From contig NZ_CP129137.1 of assembly GCF_030406905.1 (NCBI RefSeq), positions 5,921,501 to 5,985,500 of the forward strand: 64,000 nt of DNA, given 5' to 3'. Of this stretch, positions 36,233 to 45,362 are shown piece after piece. Origin of the DNA: Streptomyces sp. HUAS CB01 (lineage in GTDB: Bacteria; Actinomycetota; Actinomycetes; Streptomycetales; Streptomycetaceae). The notes under the pieces are model-generated. The model had not been told where the DNA came from, did not search any database, and saw only the letters and a list, made by a program, of their open reading frames with translations. The number at the start of each line of letters is the position of its first letter. Position 1 is the first letter of the stretch. Both the position numbers and the translations under genes were made by a program.

Positions 36233-36248
36233 CGGGCCCTTCGGCCCG
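36233..36248. promoter_or_regulatory. Candidate DevR/OsdR box
   Basis: CGGGCCCTTCGGCCCG, fully palindromic. It lies 81 bp from the start of the leftward alcohol dehydrogenase pseudogene and 141 bp from the rightward GAPDH gene, so it may have served both. Confidence 0.6.
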
Positions 36249-36281
36249 TGATCTGTCGGGCCACTCGGCGTGCGGGAGAGG

Positions 36282-36297
36282 AGGGCCCAACGGCACG
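36282..36297. promoter_or_regulatory. Candidate DevR/OsdR box, one mismatch
   Basis: AGGGCCCAACGGCACG, 92 bp before the GAPDH start. One arm base differs (GGCAC rather than GGCCC). Confidence 0.45.
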
Positions 36298-36388
36298 GGG
36301 ACAGCCCCGTTCGACCCCTGCCGCGGGGCAGACGGGAGCCCGCACGCTGGCGCCACCTGCATCGGAACCCCTCGGGAGGGCGGCGGAG

Positions 36389-37417
36389 ATGACCGTACGC
36401 ACAGCAATCAACGGCTTCGGGCGCATCGGGCGCAACTACCTGCGCTGTGTCATGGAACGCGCGGAGGCGGCAAGCGGCACCCCGGTCGAGGTGGTGGCCG
36501 TCAACGACCTCGCCCCGCCGCAGGTGCTGGCGCATCTGCTCACCTACGACTCCACCTACGGCCGGCTGGGCCGCACCGTCGAGCACGACGACGCATCGAT
36601 CACGGTGGACGGGCACCGCATCGCCGTCACCTCCGAGCGCGACCCGGCCGACCTGCGCTGGGGGGCCCTGGGGGTGGACGTGGTCATCGAGGCCACCGGC
36701 CGCTTCCGCACCCGGGAGGACGCCGGCCGGCACCTGAAGGCGGGAGCGCGCAAGGTCCTGCTGTCGGTGCCGGGCAAGGGCGTGGACGCCACCATCGTCA
36801 TGGGTGTCAACGAGTACACCTACGACCCGCAGCTCGACCACGTGGTCTCCAACGCCTCCTGCACCACCAACTGCGTGGCCCCGATGGTGAAGGTCCTCAA
36901 CGCGCGCTTCGGGATCGTCAAGGGCCTGATGACCACCATTCACGGCTACACCAACGACCAGGTCGTGCTCGACGGCCCGCACAAGGACCTGCGCCGCGGC
37001 CGCACGGCAGCCGTCAACATCATCCCGACCAGCACCGGCGCCGCCCGGGCCGTCGGCCTGGTCCTGCCCGAGCTGGCGGGCACCCTGGACGGCATCGCCG
37101 TGCGCGTGCCGGTCGAGGACGGTTCCCTGACCGACCTCAGCCTTGTCCTCGAACAGCCGGTGACCGCACAGGACATCAACGACGCGTTCCGCGAGGCCGC
37201 CGATGGGCCCCTGAAGGGCATCCTGCGCGTGAGCGGGGCCCCGATCGTCTCGCGCGACGTCGTCGGCGACCCCGCCTCGTGCATCGTGGACGCCCCGCTG
37301 ACACAGGCGCACGGGAACCTGGTCAAGGTGTTCGGCTGGTACGACAACGAGTGGGGCTACACCAACCGTCTCGTCGACCTGACCCAGCACGTCGCGGCCC
37401 TTCTCGACCCCCGATGA
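36389..37417 (+). CDS. gap: Glyceraldehyde-3-phosphate dehydrogenase
   Basis: 342 residues, complete type I GAPDH. NAD-binding INGFGRIGR at the start, catalytic Cys158 in SNASCTTNC, the HGYTNDQ catalytic His, and WYDNEWGYTNR near the C-terminus. It oxidises glyceraldehyde-3-phosphate, producing NADH. As Streptomyces has a housekeeping gap elsewhere, this is probably an extra isoenzyme for fermentative glycolysis. GGGAGGGCGGCGGAG precedes the ATG at 36389. Its stop overlaps the next gene (ATGA), so they are one operon. Confidence 0.93.
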   Translation: MTVRTAINGFGRIGRNYLRCVMERAEAASGTPVEVVAVNDLAPPQVLAHLLTYDSTYGRLGRTVEHDDASITVDGHRIAVTSERDPADLRWGALGVDVVIEATGRFRTREDAGRHLKAGARKVLLSVPGKGVDATIVMGVNEYTYDPQLDHVVSNASCTTNCVAPMVKVLNARFGIVKGLMTTIHGYTNDQVVLDGPHKDLRRGRTAAVNIIPTSTGAARAVGLVLPELAGTLDGIAVRVPVEDGSLTDLSLVLEQPVTAQDINDAFREAADGPLKGILRVSGAPIVSRDVVGDPASCIVDAPLTQAHGNLVKVFGWYDNEWGYTNRLVDLTQHVAALLDPR

Positions 37418-38019
37418 ACACCGGGCACCCGGCCGACCGGGAAGAGCAAGGTGCCGGGACGCGCGTCAGGAGGGTGCGGCTGTGGCGGTGGCGCCGTAAT
37501 GCGCTGCGTCGTCGTTACCACGCGGTGGAGGGCTGGATCCTCTTGGTCCTGGGCGTGGTCGGGTTCATCGGTGCGCCGCTGGGCGGCGCGGTGGCTTGGG
37601 AGGCCGTGCTGGAGGGGCGGGCTCAGCAGCGGACCGAGCGCCACCTCACCGACGCGGTGCTGGCGGAGGATCCCGGCCCCGCGGCCAGGGGCAGCACACG
37701 CACCCGGGCCACCGCCCGGTGGACCGCGCCCGACGGCACCACGCGTACGGGCCGGGTGCCGGTCGGAAGCCACCTGGAGCGCGGAGCGCGCGTCCCGGTG
37801 TGGACGGACGAGGACGGGGCGACGACCTCCGCGCCGCTGGGGCCGGCCGCCGCACGGTTCGATGCCGCGGTAGCCGCACTCGCCGTCACGGTGAGCCTCG
37901 GTTTCCTGGTGTTCGCCGTGCACCAGCTCGTGCGACGGCATGGCGAACGGCGCTTCACTGCGCAGTGGGGCAGGGAATGGGCCCGGGTCGCCCATGAGTG
38001 GGCCCGCAAGAACGCCTGA
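37414..38019 (+). CDS. Rv1733c-like two-TM membrane protein
   Basis: 201 residues. A basic WRWRRNALRRR segment precedes TM1 (about 43-65). An extracytoplasmic domain contains TARWTAPDGTTRTGRVPV and ends with VPVWTDEDG. TM2 (about 148-170) is followed by a basic C-terminal tail with WGREWARVAHEW. This layout is that of the Rv1733c family, whose M. tuberculosis member is a DosR-regulon latency antigen. The function is unknown. The ATG overlaps the gap stop (ATGA), translationally coupling it to GAPDH, which is unusual. Confidence 0.82.
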   Translation: MNTGHPADREEQGAGTRVRRVRLWRWRRNALRRRYHAVEGWILLVLGVVGFIGAPLGGAVAWEAVLEGRAQQRTERHLTDAVLAEDPGPAARGSTRTRATARWTAPDGTTRTGRVPVGSHLERGARVPVWTDEDGATTSAPLGPAAARFDAAVAALAVTVSLGFLVFAVHQLVRRHGERRFTAQWGREWARVAHEWARKNA

Positions 38020-38061
38020 CCAAGAGGCTCCGGAGACCATCGGGCACCTCCCCGGGACCTT

Positions 38062-38077
38062 CGGGACCTTCGGCCAC
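38062..38077. promoter_or_regulatory. Candidate DevR/OsdR box, one mismatch
   Basis: CGGGACCTTCGGCCAC, 86 bp before adhE. It overlaps a second GGGACC half-site at 38054. Confidence 0.45.
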
Positions 38078-38162
38078 GGGCATCTCCGGCGCAAGGCTGT
38101 AGCCGACACGACGAGCGGCCACCCCATGACCGGCCGATCCATCCGCATCCAGGGAGCCATCC

Positions 38163-40823
38163 ATGACTCAGGTGACCAGTGACCACCGCGACACCTCCGA
38201 CGGGGGCGTCCCCTCCGACGCGCGGATCGCCGTGAACCGGCTCGTCGACAACGCTTCCAAGGCGCTCGCCGACTTCGAGTCCCTCACGCAGGAGCAGGTC
38301 GACCACATCGTCGCCAAGGCGTCCGTCGCCGCTTTGGACCAGCACACCGCCCTGGCACGCCTGGCGGTGGAGGAGACCGGTCGCGGGGTGTTCGAGGACA
38401 AGGCGGCGAAGAACATGTTCGCCTGCGAGCACGTCACCCACAGCATGTCCCGGACCAAGACGGTCGGCGTCATCGCGTGCGACGACATCGAGGGCATCAT
38501 CGAGATCGCCGAACCGGTCGGCGTGCTCTGCGCGATCACCCCTGTCACCAATCCGACGTCCACCACCGTCTTCAAGGCGCTGCTGGCGCTGAAGACACGC
38601 AATCCGGTCGTCTTCGCCTTCCACCCCTCCGCGCAAACGTGCAGCGCCGAGGCCGCCCGCATCGTCCGGGACGCGGCCGTCGCCTCCGGCGCCCCCGAGC
38701 ATTGCGTGCAGTGGATCGAGGCACCTTCGATCGAGGCCACCGGCCTGCTCATGCGCCACCCGGGCGTGGCCCTGATCCTCGCGACCGGCGGCAACAGCAT
38801 GGTCAAGGCCGCCTACTCGGCCGGCAAGCCCGCCGTCGGCGTCGGCGCCGGCAACGTCCCCGCCTACGTGCACCACAGCGCCGATCTGCACCGGGCGGTC
38901 AACGACCTGGTGCTGTCCAAGTCCTTCGACAACGGCATGATCTGCGCCTCCGAACAGGCCGTCATCCTCGACACCAGCATCTACGACGAGGCCCTGGCCG
39001 AGTTCCGGCGCCTGCACGCCCACGTCGCGACGGCCGAGGAGAAGCGGAAGCTGGAGACCTACCTCTTCCCGCCGGACCCGGCCGGTCGGCAAGGCCGCGT
39101 GAATCCGGCGGCCGTGGGCCGGAGCCCCGACTGGATCGCCGAGCGGGCAGGGTTCGCGATCCCCGCCGAGACGTCGCTCATCCTGGCCGAAGCGAGCCGC
39201 GTCGGGCCCGACGAGCCGCTCACCCGGGAGAAGCTCTGCCCGGTCCTCACCGTCCTGCGGGCCGACTCGACCGAGGAGGGCTTCGACCTCGCCGCCGATA
39301 TGGTCGCCTTCCACGGCCAGGGGCACAGCGCGGTGATCCACACCGGGGACCCGGCCCTCGCCGAGCGCTACGGCCGCCGCATGAAGACCGTGCGGGTCAT
39401 CGTCAACTCGCCTTCCTCACAAGGCGCGATCGGCGGCATCTACAACCGTCTCCTTCCCTCCCTCACCCTGGGCTGCGGCTCCTGGGGCAGCACGTCGGTC
39501 TCCGACAACGTCTCCGCCGCCCAGTTGCTCAACATCAAGCGCGTCACCACCCGGCAGAACAACCTGCAGTGGTTCAAGGTGCCGCCGAAGATCTACTTCG
39601 AGCCCCAGGCAATCCGGTACCTCGCCTCGATGCCCGACGTGCACCGCGTCACCGTCGTCACCGACGCCACCATGACCCGGCTCGGCTACGTCGACCGCGT
39701 CAGCCGCGTCCTGCAACAACGGGAACACCCCGTGACCATCCAGATCATCGACGATGTCGAACCGGAGCCCAGCATCGCGTCCGTGCGGCGCGGCGCCGCC
39801 CTCATGCGCGACTTCCGCCCGGACACCATCATCGCCCTGGGCGGCGGATCGCCCATGGACGCGGCGAAGGTGATGTGGCTGCTGTACGAGCAGCCGGACG
39901 TCGACTTCGCCGACATGCGGCAGAAGTTCTCCGACATCCGCAAGCGCGCCTTCCGCTTCCCCGTCATCGGTGAGCGGGCCCGCCTGGTCTGCGTGCCCAC
40001 CACCTCCGGCACCGGCGCCGAAGTCACACCCTTCGCGGTGATCTCCGACCCGGCCACAGGCAAGAAGTACCCGCTCGCCGACTACGCCCTCACCCCGAGC
40101 GTGGCCATCGTCGACCCCGTGCTGACCGCCGACCTGCCCTCCCCGCTCGCCGCCGACAGCGGATTCGACGCCCTCACCCACGCCACCGAGGCGTACGTGT
40201 CGGTGTACGCCAATGACTTCACCGACGGTCTGGCGCTGCACGCCATCAAGCTGATCTTCGAGAACCTCGAGGGCGCGGTCACCGGTCAGGGCGCACAGCG
40301 GACCCTGGCCCGGGAGAAGATGCACAACGCGGGCACCATCGCCGGCATGGCCTTCGGCAACGCCTTCCTCGGCATCGTCCACGCCATGTCCCACACGCTG
40401 GGCGCCACCTTCCACATCGCCCACGGCCGGACCAACGCGATCCTCCTGCCGCACGTGATCCGCTACAACGGCCGCGTTCCGGCCAAGTTGACGGGCTGGC
40501 CCAAGTACGAGAGCTACCGGGCCCCTGAACGCTTCCAGGATGTCGCCCGCGCACTGGGCCTGCCCGCCTCCACCCCCGCCGAAGGCGTCGCCTCCTACGC
40601 GGCCGCCGTGGAGCGCTTGCGCGACGCGGTCGGTATCGCGCCGTCCTTCCGCGCCCTGGGCATCGACGAGACGGCGTTCATCGGCGCCCTGCCCCAGCAG
40701 GCGCTGAACGCCTACGAGGACCAGTGCGCCCCGGCCAACCCGCGCATGCCGATGCTCGACGACATGGAGGACATCATGCGCGCCGCGTACTACGCCGGGC
40801 CCCGGCCACTGCCCTTGATCTGA
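38163..40823 (+). CDS. adhE: Bifunctional acetaldehyde-CoA/alcohol dehydrogenase
   Basis: 886 residues, full-length AdhE. The N-terminal aldehyde dehydrogenase half (about 15-440) has the catalytic Cys261 in NGMICASEQ. A linker leads to the C-terminal iron-dependent ADH (about 470-870) with GGGSPMDAAK, the TTSGTGAEVTPF segment and metal-binding His residues in DALTHATEAY and HAMSHTLGATFHIAHG. It reduces acetyl-CoA to ethanol, oxidising two NADH, and normally forms spirosomes. Together with PFL at 47.8 kb it closes an ethanol fermentation route. The ATG follows the island's box by 86 bp. Confidence 0.95.
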   Translation: MTQVTSDHRDTSDGGVPSDARIAVNRLVDNASKALADFESLTQEQVDHIVAKASVAALDQHTALARLAVEETGRGVFEDKAAKNMFACEHVTHSMSRTKTVGVIACDDIEGIIEIAEPVGVLCAITPVTNPTSTTVFKALLALKTRNPVVFAFHPSAQTCSAEAARIVRDAAVASGAPEHCVQWIEAPSIEATGLLMRHPGVALILATGGNSMVKAAYSAGKPAVGVGAGNVPAYVHHSADLHRAVNDLVLSKSFDNGMICASEQAVILDTSIYDEALAEFRRLHAHVATAEEKRKLETYLFPPDPAGRQGRVNPAAVGRSPDWIAERAGFAIPAETSLILAEASRVGPDEPLTREKLCPVLTVLRADSTEEGFDLAADMVAFHGQGHSAVIHTGDPALAERYGRRMKTVRVIVNSPSSQGAIGGIYNRLLPSLTLGCGSWGSTSVSDNVSAAQLLNIKRVTTRQNNLQWFKVPPKIYFEPQAIRYLASMPDVHRVTVVTDATMTRLGYVDRVSRVLQQREHPVTIQIIDDVEPEPSIASVRRGAALMRDFRPDTIIALGGGSPMDAAKVMWLLYEQPDVDFADMRQKFSDIRKRAFRFPVIGERARLVCVPTTSGTGAEVTPFAVISDPATGKKYPLADYALTPSVAIVDPVLTADLPSPLAADSGFDALTHATEAYVSVYANDFTDGLALHAIKLIFENLEGAVTGQGAQRTLAREKMHNAGTIAGMAFGNAFLGIVHAMSHTLGATFHIAHGRTNAILLPHVIRYNGRVPAKLTGWPKYESYRAPERFQDVARALGLPASTPAEGVASYAAAVERLRDAVGIAPSFRALGIDETAFIGALPQQALNAYEDQCAPANPRMPMLDDMEDIMRAAYYAGPRPLPLI

Positions 40824-40890
40824 CCCTCCGGCCACCCGGACGGCCGATAGGCTGTCGCGGTACGGGCGGGTGATCGGCGGAGGAGGCCCG

Positions 40891-42615
40891 GTGGGTGTGG
40901 AGGAGCCGCTGTCGCGGATGCCTCAGATGCGGCTCGACGAGCTGCTGGAGGAACTGCAGGCGCGTATCAACGCCGCGCGCGGCACCCGGGACCGGGTGCA
41001 CAGCCTGCTGGAGGCGGTCGTCTCGGTGGGCCGCGAACTGGACCTTGCGCAGGTACTGCGACGGATCGTGGAAGCCGCCGCGCTGCTGGTCGACGCCCAG
41101 TACGCGGCGCTCGGAGTGATCGGCCCCGACGGCCGGAGCCTGTCGCAGTTCCTCACCGTCGGCCTGACGGAGGAGGAGATCGCCAGGATCGGGCCCCTGC
41201 CGGCCGGGCACGGCATCCTCGGCGAGCTCATCCGCAACCCCGAACCGCTCCGCCTGACCGACCTCGGCGCCCATGAGGCGTCCTACGGGTTCCCCGCCGA
41301 CCACCCGCCGATGCGGACGTTCCTCGGTGTGCCCATCCGCGTCCGCGACGAGGTCTTCGGCAACCTCTACCTGACCGACAAGCACGGGGGCATGGACTTC
41401 GACGCTGAGGACGAGTCGGTGATCTCCACGCTGTCCGTCGCCGCCGGGGTCGCCATCGACAACGCCCGGCTCTACGAAGCCTCGCAGCGCCAGCACCGCT
41501 GGCTGCAGGCGAACGCGGAGATCACCAACAGCCTGCTCTCGGGCAGCCCGCGCCTGGAGGTCCTGGAGCTGATCGCCCGCCGAGCCCGGGAGATCACGGA
41601 GGCAACGCTCGCCGACGTGTCCGTGCCCGTGGCCGGGACGGACGACCTCGTCGTCGAGCTGGCCATCGGTGCCGACGACGACACCCGCCGCGGCCTGGTA
41701 GTACCGGTCGAAGGCACCCTCTCCGGCGCCGCCTACCAGGCCGGTGCACCCGTGACCACCGCCGGCCTCGCCGAGGACGACCGGTACGGCGCCGGGCCCG
41801 GCCGCTTCGACGGCCTGGGCCCGGCGGTCGCCGTCCCCCTGGGCACCGCCGTCAAGGACACCCGGGGAGTGCTGCTGCTGGCCCGCCACCAAGGAGAGCC
41901 GGTCTTCACCGAAGCCGAACTGGTGCCGCTGCTGGCCTTCGCCGGACAGGCCGCGCTCGCCCTCGAGCTGGCCGAACGCCGCAGCGACGCCGAGCAGCTC
42001 GCGCTCCTGGAGGACCGCGACCGCATCGCCCGGGACCTGCACGACCTCGCCATCCAGCGCCTGTTCGCGACCGGCATGACGTTGCAGAGCGCCGCACGCC
42101 TCGTGCAGCACGAGGGCGCCGCCGAACGGGTCTCGCGCGCCGTCGGAGACCTCGACGAGACCATCAAGATCATCCGTTCCACCATCTTCGGTCTGCGCGC
42201 CCGCGAGGAGGACGCGGGACCGAGCCTGCGGGCACGCATAGCCCGCACCGTGGGCGAGACGGCGACCGCGCTCGGGTTCCCGCCCCGCCTGAGCATGGAG
42301 GGCCTGCTGGACACGGACGTACCGCCGCAGGTGGCCGATCACGTCACGGCAGCCCTGACCGAACTGCTCAGCAACGCCGCCCGCCACGCACACGCCACCC
42401 GGGTGGAGATCGCCCTGCAAGCCACCTCCGACGAAGTCGTCCTCACCGTGACGGACAACGGCATAGGCATTCCCCCCGACGGCCGGCGCAGCGGCCTGAA
42501 CAACCTCGAAGAGCGGGCCCGCAGAGTGGGCGGCACCGTGGAGATCGGGCGCCCGGACGAGGGCGGCAGCCGGCTGGTGTGGCGCGCGCCTCTCGCCCCC
42601 GGCCCTGGCGATTGA
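40891..42615 (+). CDS. DevS/DosS/OsdK-like GAF sensor histidine kinase
   Basis: 574 residues, near the length of M. tuberculosis DosS. GAF-A (about 48-190) contains HPPMRTFLGVPIRVRDEVFG; its His138 sits where I recall the DosS haem-ligand His. GAF-B spans about 215-365. HisKA_3 follows with phospho-His384 (IARDLHDLAIQRL), then HATPase_c (LTELLSNAARHAHAT, NGIGIPPDGRRSGLNNLEER). No TM segments: a cytosolic redox/oxygen sensor. The GTG at 40891 is preferred because GGAGGAGG lies just upstream; a GTG at 40870 is the alternative. It lies 67 bp after adhE and 1.5 kb from its likely partner at 44123. Confidence 0.92.
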   Translation: MGVEEPLSRMPQMRLDELLEELQARINAARGTRDRVHSLLEAVVSVGRELDLAQVLRRIVEAAALLVDAQYAALGVIGPDGRSLSQFLTVGLTEEEIARIGPLPAGHGILGELIRNPEPLRLTDLGAHEASYGFPADHPPMRTFLGVPIRVRDEVFGNLYLTDKHGGMDFDAEDESVISTLSVAAGVAIDNARLYEASQRQHRWLQANAEITNSLLSGSPRLEVLELIARRAREITEATLADVSVPVAGTDDLVVELAIGADDDTRRGLVVPVEGTLSGAAYQAGAPVTTAGLAEDDRYGAGPGRFDGLGPAVAVPLGTAVKDTRGVLLLARHQGEPVFTEAELVPLLAFAGQAALALELAERRSDAEQLALLEDRDRIARDLHDLAIQRLFATGMTLQSAARLVQHEGAAERVSRAVGDLDETIKIIRSTIFGLRAREEDAGPSLRARIARTVGETATALGFPPRLSMEGLLDTDVPPQVADHVTAALTELLSNAARHAHATRVEIALQATSDEVVLTVTDNGIGIPPDGRRSGLNNLEERARRVGGTVEIGRPDEGGSRLVWRAPLAPGPGD

Positions 42616-42791
42616 TCGCCGGCTTCCCGGCAAGCGCCCATCCTGTCCTTCCGGTGCAGGCCGGGGACGGTGGCGCGTCCGGCGGCCCCACCCGACGGTC
42701 TGAGGGCCGCCGTGGAACAGGTGCCCGCAGTCGCGGTGACAGCGGCATTCGCCGTCGCAGCACTCGGTCATCCGGTGCGGCCGGCAGGCCC

Positions 42792-43256
42792 CTACGCGGT
42801 GACCTGCAAGCCCGTCACCAGGTCCGGCCGGATGCGCAACGCGGCCTTCATGGCGGGGTGTTGCACCCACGGGCGCAGACGGGCGGCGAAGCGCGCGAGT
42901 TCCCTCTCGTCGGTGACCCGGTGGGCGTATCCGGTGACCACCACGCTCCAGCCGATGTGCGTCTCGAGGTCGATGACGTCAGCCTCGTAGGCCACCACGA
43001 CACCTGTGGCCTGAGTCGGCGTCACGATGGAGGCGAGCGTGGCGCCGTCGTGCAGCTGGACGATGATGTCCTCGCCGTCCATGAGGTGGTTCACCGGGCG
43101 GATGGCCGGCAGGGCCTGATGTGTGAAGACGATGCGCCCGAGCGAGATGCTGCCGAGCAGCCGCAGGCCCTCGACACGGCCGAGCTGTTCCGTCCGCCGG
43201 GGCGCCACCGCCTCACGGTGGTCGCCCACCGTGGTGTGCGTGGCTTCGTCCTTCAT
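42792..43256 (-). CDS. Pyridoxamine-5'-phosphate-oxidase-fold flavin protein
   Basis: 154 residues. The split-barrel PPOX core contains LGRIVFTHQALPAIRPVNHL and ATLASIVTP, the flavin/F420-binding pattern of the Rv0080/Rv1155 type. Rv0080 belongs to the M. tuberculosis DosR regulon. The substrate is unknown; it may bind FMN or F420 and reduce small molecules. The ATG at 43256 follows AAGGTGG by 6 nt. A perfect island palindrome lies 82 bp upstream. It converges on the kinase gene; the 42616-42791 gap has no gene. Confidence 0.85.
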   Translation of the reverse strand: MKDEATHTTVGDHREAVAPRRTEQLGRVEGLRLLGSISLGRIVFTHQALPAIRPVNHLMDGEDIIVQLHDGATLASIVTPTQATGVVVAYEADVIDLETHIGWSVVVTGYAHRVTDERELARFAARLRPWVQHPAMKAALRIRPDLVTGLQVTA

Positions 43257-43337
43257 CGTGCCCACCTTCTGCTCCAGCTCGGCCCTGGACGACTTCGCTG
43301 CCTCCAGCCAGCGTCTCCCGTCGCACGCTGCCTCAGT

Positions 43338-43353
43338 AGGGCCGAACGGACCT
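43338..43353. promoter_or_regulatory. Candidate DevR/OsdR box
   Basis: AGGGCCGAACGGACCT, nearly perfect (GGGCC and GGACC arms), 82 bp upstream of the leftward PPOX-fold gene. Confidence 0.65.
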
Positions 43354-43403
43354 TTCAGCCGTGCCGGTTCCGCCATGGCCGCAGGCCGGAGCTCTCCGAT
43401 GGG

Positions 43404-43730
43404 TCAGGCGAAGGAGCAGGGCACGGCGCGGTGCACACCCAGGGCGCGGATGACGCGAGCAGTAAGCCGCTGGATGCGGCACAGGCTCAAGCGCACACCG
43501 GCCGCCACGCACCGGCGGTGCACGCGCAGGAACAGCGCCACGCCGGAACTGTCACAGAAGGTGACGTCCGCCAGGTCGAGCAGCAGTTCGCGCCCGGTCC
43601 CCCGTGTGAGGTGGGTCAGCTCCGCCTCGATGTGCGCAACGGTGTACAGGTCGAGCTCCCCGGCCAGGGCGACGGCCGTCGTGCTGTGGCCCAGCGGGGT
43701 CGTGGTCAGGCTGATCTGGGGCGTCGTCAT
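43404..43730 (-). CDS. STAS-domain anti-sigma-factor antagonist
   Basis: 108 residues, a single STAS domain with the phosphorylatable Ser region LADVTFCDSSGVALFLRVH (about 56-74). Such proteins release a sigma factor from its anti-sigma kinase when unphosphorylated. No anti-sigma or sigma gene lies in the window, so its partner is elsewhere. The ATG at 43730 has AGCAGGG about 9 nt upstream. A palindromic box lies 127 bp upstream. It links the oxygen-stress island to a SigB-like partner-switching network by inference. Confidence 0.87.
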   Translation of the reverse strand: MTTPQISLTTTPLGHSTTAVALAGELDLYTVAHIEAELTHLTRGTGRELLLDLADVTFCDSSGVALFLRVHRRCVAAGVRLSLCRIQRLTARVIRALGVHRAVPCSFA

Positions 43731-43856
43731 GGCGGCAGCCCTGCTTTCTCGATCCAAGCGGTGTCCCGGGGCCTGAAGGCCCCGGCCGTGCCGGCGCACG
43801 CAGGGAAGTCCACCGGAACGCGAGCCAAGGCAGCAGGTCCGGCGGCCCCTCCCCAT

Positions 43857-43872
43857 GGGGCCGAAGGTCCCT
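43857..43872. promoter_or_regulatory. Candidate DevR/OsdR box
   Basis: GGGGCCGAAGGTCCCT, in the gap between the leftward STAS gene (127 bp) and the rightward regulator gene (251 bp). Confidence 0.55.
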
Positions 43873-44028
43873 CGCCGGCGACGCCTCGTCGTCGCAGCGA
43901 AAACGAAAGGGCCGAGCAACGGGGGCGCCGACGGGTGCCGTTCACCCGGCTCGTGATCGTCGTTCACCGGGGTGCACGGGGCTTTGCGGCATCGGGTACC
44001 GGCAATTGCCGGGCCTGGCCAGGGTATG

Positions 44029-44044
44029 AGGGCCATCCGGCCCT
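44029..44044. promoter_or_regulatory. Candidate DevR/OsdR box at the regulator's own promoter
   Basis: AGGGCCATCCGGCCCT is palindromic in both arms and lies 79 bp before the ATG of the regulator, consistent with autoregulation as known for DosR. Confidence 0.7.
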
Positions 44045-44122
44045 GGGCGATGGTCCCGCTCGCGCGACACGATGCCCAAGGAGCCCCTCGGGGCGGAGAA
44101 TTCGGCGAACACGGAGTGTGCG

Positions 44123-44848
44123 ATGACAGACAGCAGCGGCGGCCCCACCGAGAAGGAACCGGTCAGGGTCTTCCTTCTCGACGACCATGAGGTGGTGCGT
44201 CGCGGTGTGCACGATCTGCTGGACGCCGAACCCGACCTGACCGTGGTCGGGGAGGCCGGTACGGCCGAGCAGGCACTGGTGCGGGTGCCTGCACTGCGCC
44301 CGCAGGTCGCTGTCCTCGACGTGCGTCTGCCGGACGGGGACGGTGTGAGCGTGTGCCGGGAACTGCGCTCGCGCATGCCCGACCTGGCCTGTCTGATGCT
44401 GACCTCGTTCGACGACGAGGAGGCGCTGCTCGACGCGATCATGGCCGGCGCATCCGGTTACGTCCTCAAGCAGATCACCGGCACGGACCTGGTCACCGCC
44501 GTGCGCACGGTCGCCTCGGGCCAGTCCATGCTCGACCCCGGCGCCACGGCACGGGTGATGGCCCGGCTGCGTGGCGGATCCCCCCAGGAGGAGCAGCGCC
44601 AGGGGCTGCCCGGATTGACCGAGCGGGAGCGGGAGATTCTCGCTCTGGTGGGAGAAGGGCTGACGAACCGGGAGATCGGCAAGCGCCTGTACCTGGCGGA
44701 GAAGACCGTCAAGAACAACATCTCGCGGCTGCTCGCCAAGTTGGGTGTCGAACGCCGGGTGCAGGCCGCCGTCATCGCTACCCAGGCACTGGCTGCCCAG
44801 CCGGACCGGGGCGGTTCGGCCGGGCGGGAAGGCCGCCCGCGAGGCTGA
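44123..44848 (+). CDS. DevR/DosR/OsdR-like response regulator (NarL family)
   Basis: 241 residues. Receiver domain (about 14-135) with phosphoacceptor Asp66 ([13 protein letters not shown]) and Lys in VLKQITG. The LuxR-type HTH (about 168-230) contains [20 protein letters not shown], almost the same as the DNA-recognition region of M. tuberculosis DosR. The likely kinase is the GAF protein at 40.9 kb. The ATG at 44123 has GGAG 8 nt upstream; an ATG at 44072 lacks a ribosome site. The C-terminal 20 residues are a variable Gly/Arg tail. A box lies 79 bp upstream. Confidence 0.93.
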   Translation: MTDSSGGPTEKEPVRVFLLDDHEVVRRGVHDLLDAEPDLTVVGEAGTAEQALVRVPALRPQVAVLDVRLPDGDGVSVCRELRSRMPDLACLMLTSFDDEEALLDAIMAGASGYVLKQITGTDLVTAVRTVASGQSMLDPGATARVMARLRGGSPQEEQRQGLPGLTEREREILALVGEGLTNREIGKRLYLAEKTVKNNISRLLAKLGVERRVQAAVIATQALAAQPDRGGSAGREGRPRG

Positions 44849-45362
44849 ACGCCAGTCCCGTACGCGGATGCGTACCGATGAAACGGCCCCTGCTCTGTGC
44901 CGCGCTCGGAGCCGAGCAGGGACCGCTGTCGGCATCCCCGGCCTACGAAGAGCAGACGGGCGCGGCCGCCGAACCTTTCGCGTTTCGACATCCGGCGGCG
45001 TCCGGACGCACCACCTGTCGTCGGTGTCGTCTCGAGGCGGGTTCGGAAGTCTCTTGCCGCGCCGTCGCATGATTCCCGAGTGATGCCGCAGCTCAGTCGG
45101 CGGCGGTTGCGTGTCCGGGTTCTGCCGTAGTGCGAACGAGGCGGCAGGACCCGGTGCCGGTCCGGATGGTCGCGCGGTCGAAGGGAGACGGTCGGCGCGA
45201 AGAGGCCGAGTCGGCGAGAGTCCCTGTCCAGCCCACCGGTCGGCCCGGTACGTGTTCCTCGTCGTGACATCGCCTTGCGATACGGCCGCTTCGGCGGTCC
45301 CGGCGGTGTCGTCCCCATGGCGGGGGCCGGCCATGTGCTCAGCCCCCGCCACCGGGAGATGG
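44849..45362. other. Gene-free stretch
   Basis: 514 bases between the regulator and the leftward USP gene. Open frames exist on both strands but have neither ribosome sites nor recognisable protein patterns. No island palindrome and no clear terminator were found. Confidence 0.5.

Noticed and set aside
40824..40890. A DevR/OsdR box directly before the sensor kinase gene
   Set aside because: The only similar string (CCTCCGGCC) lacks a proper left arm; the kinase may be read from the adhE promoter instead.
44849..45362. Another broken USP gene
   Set aside because: None of the USP motifs ([23 protein letters not shown]) occur in any frame.
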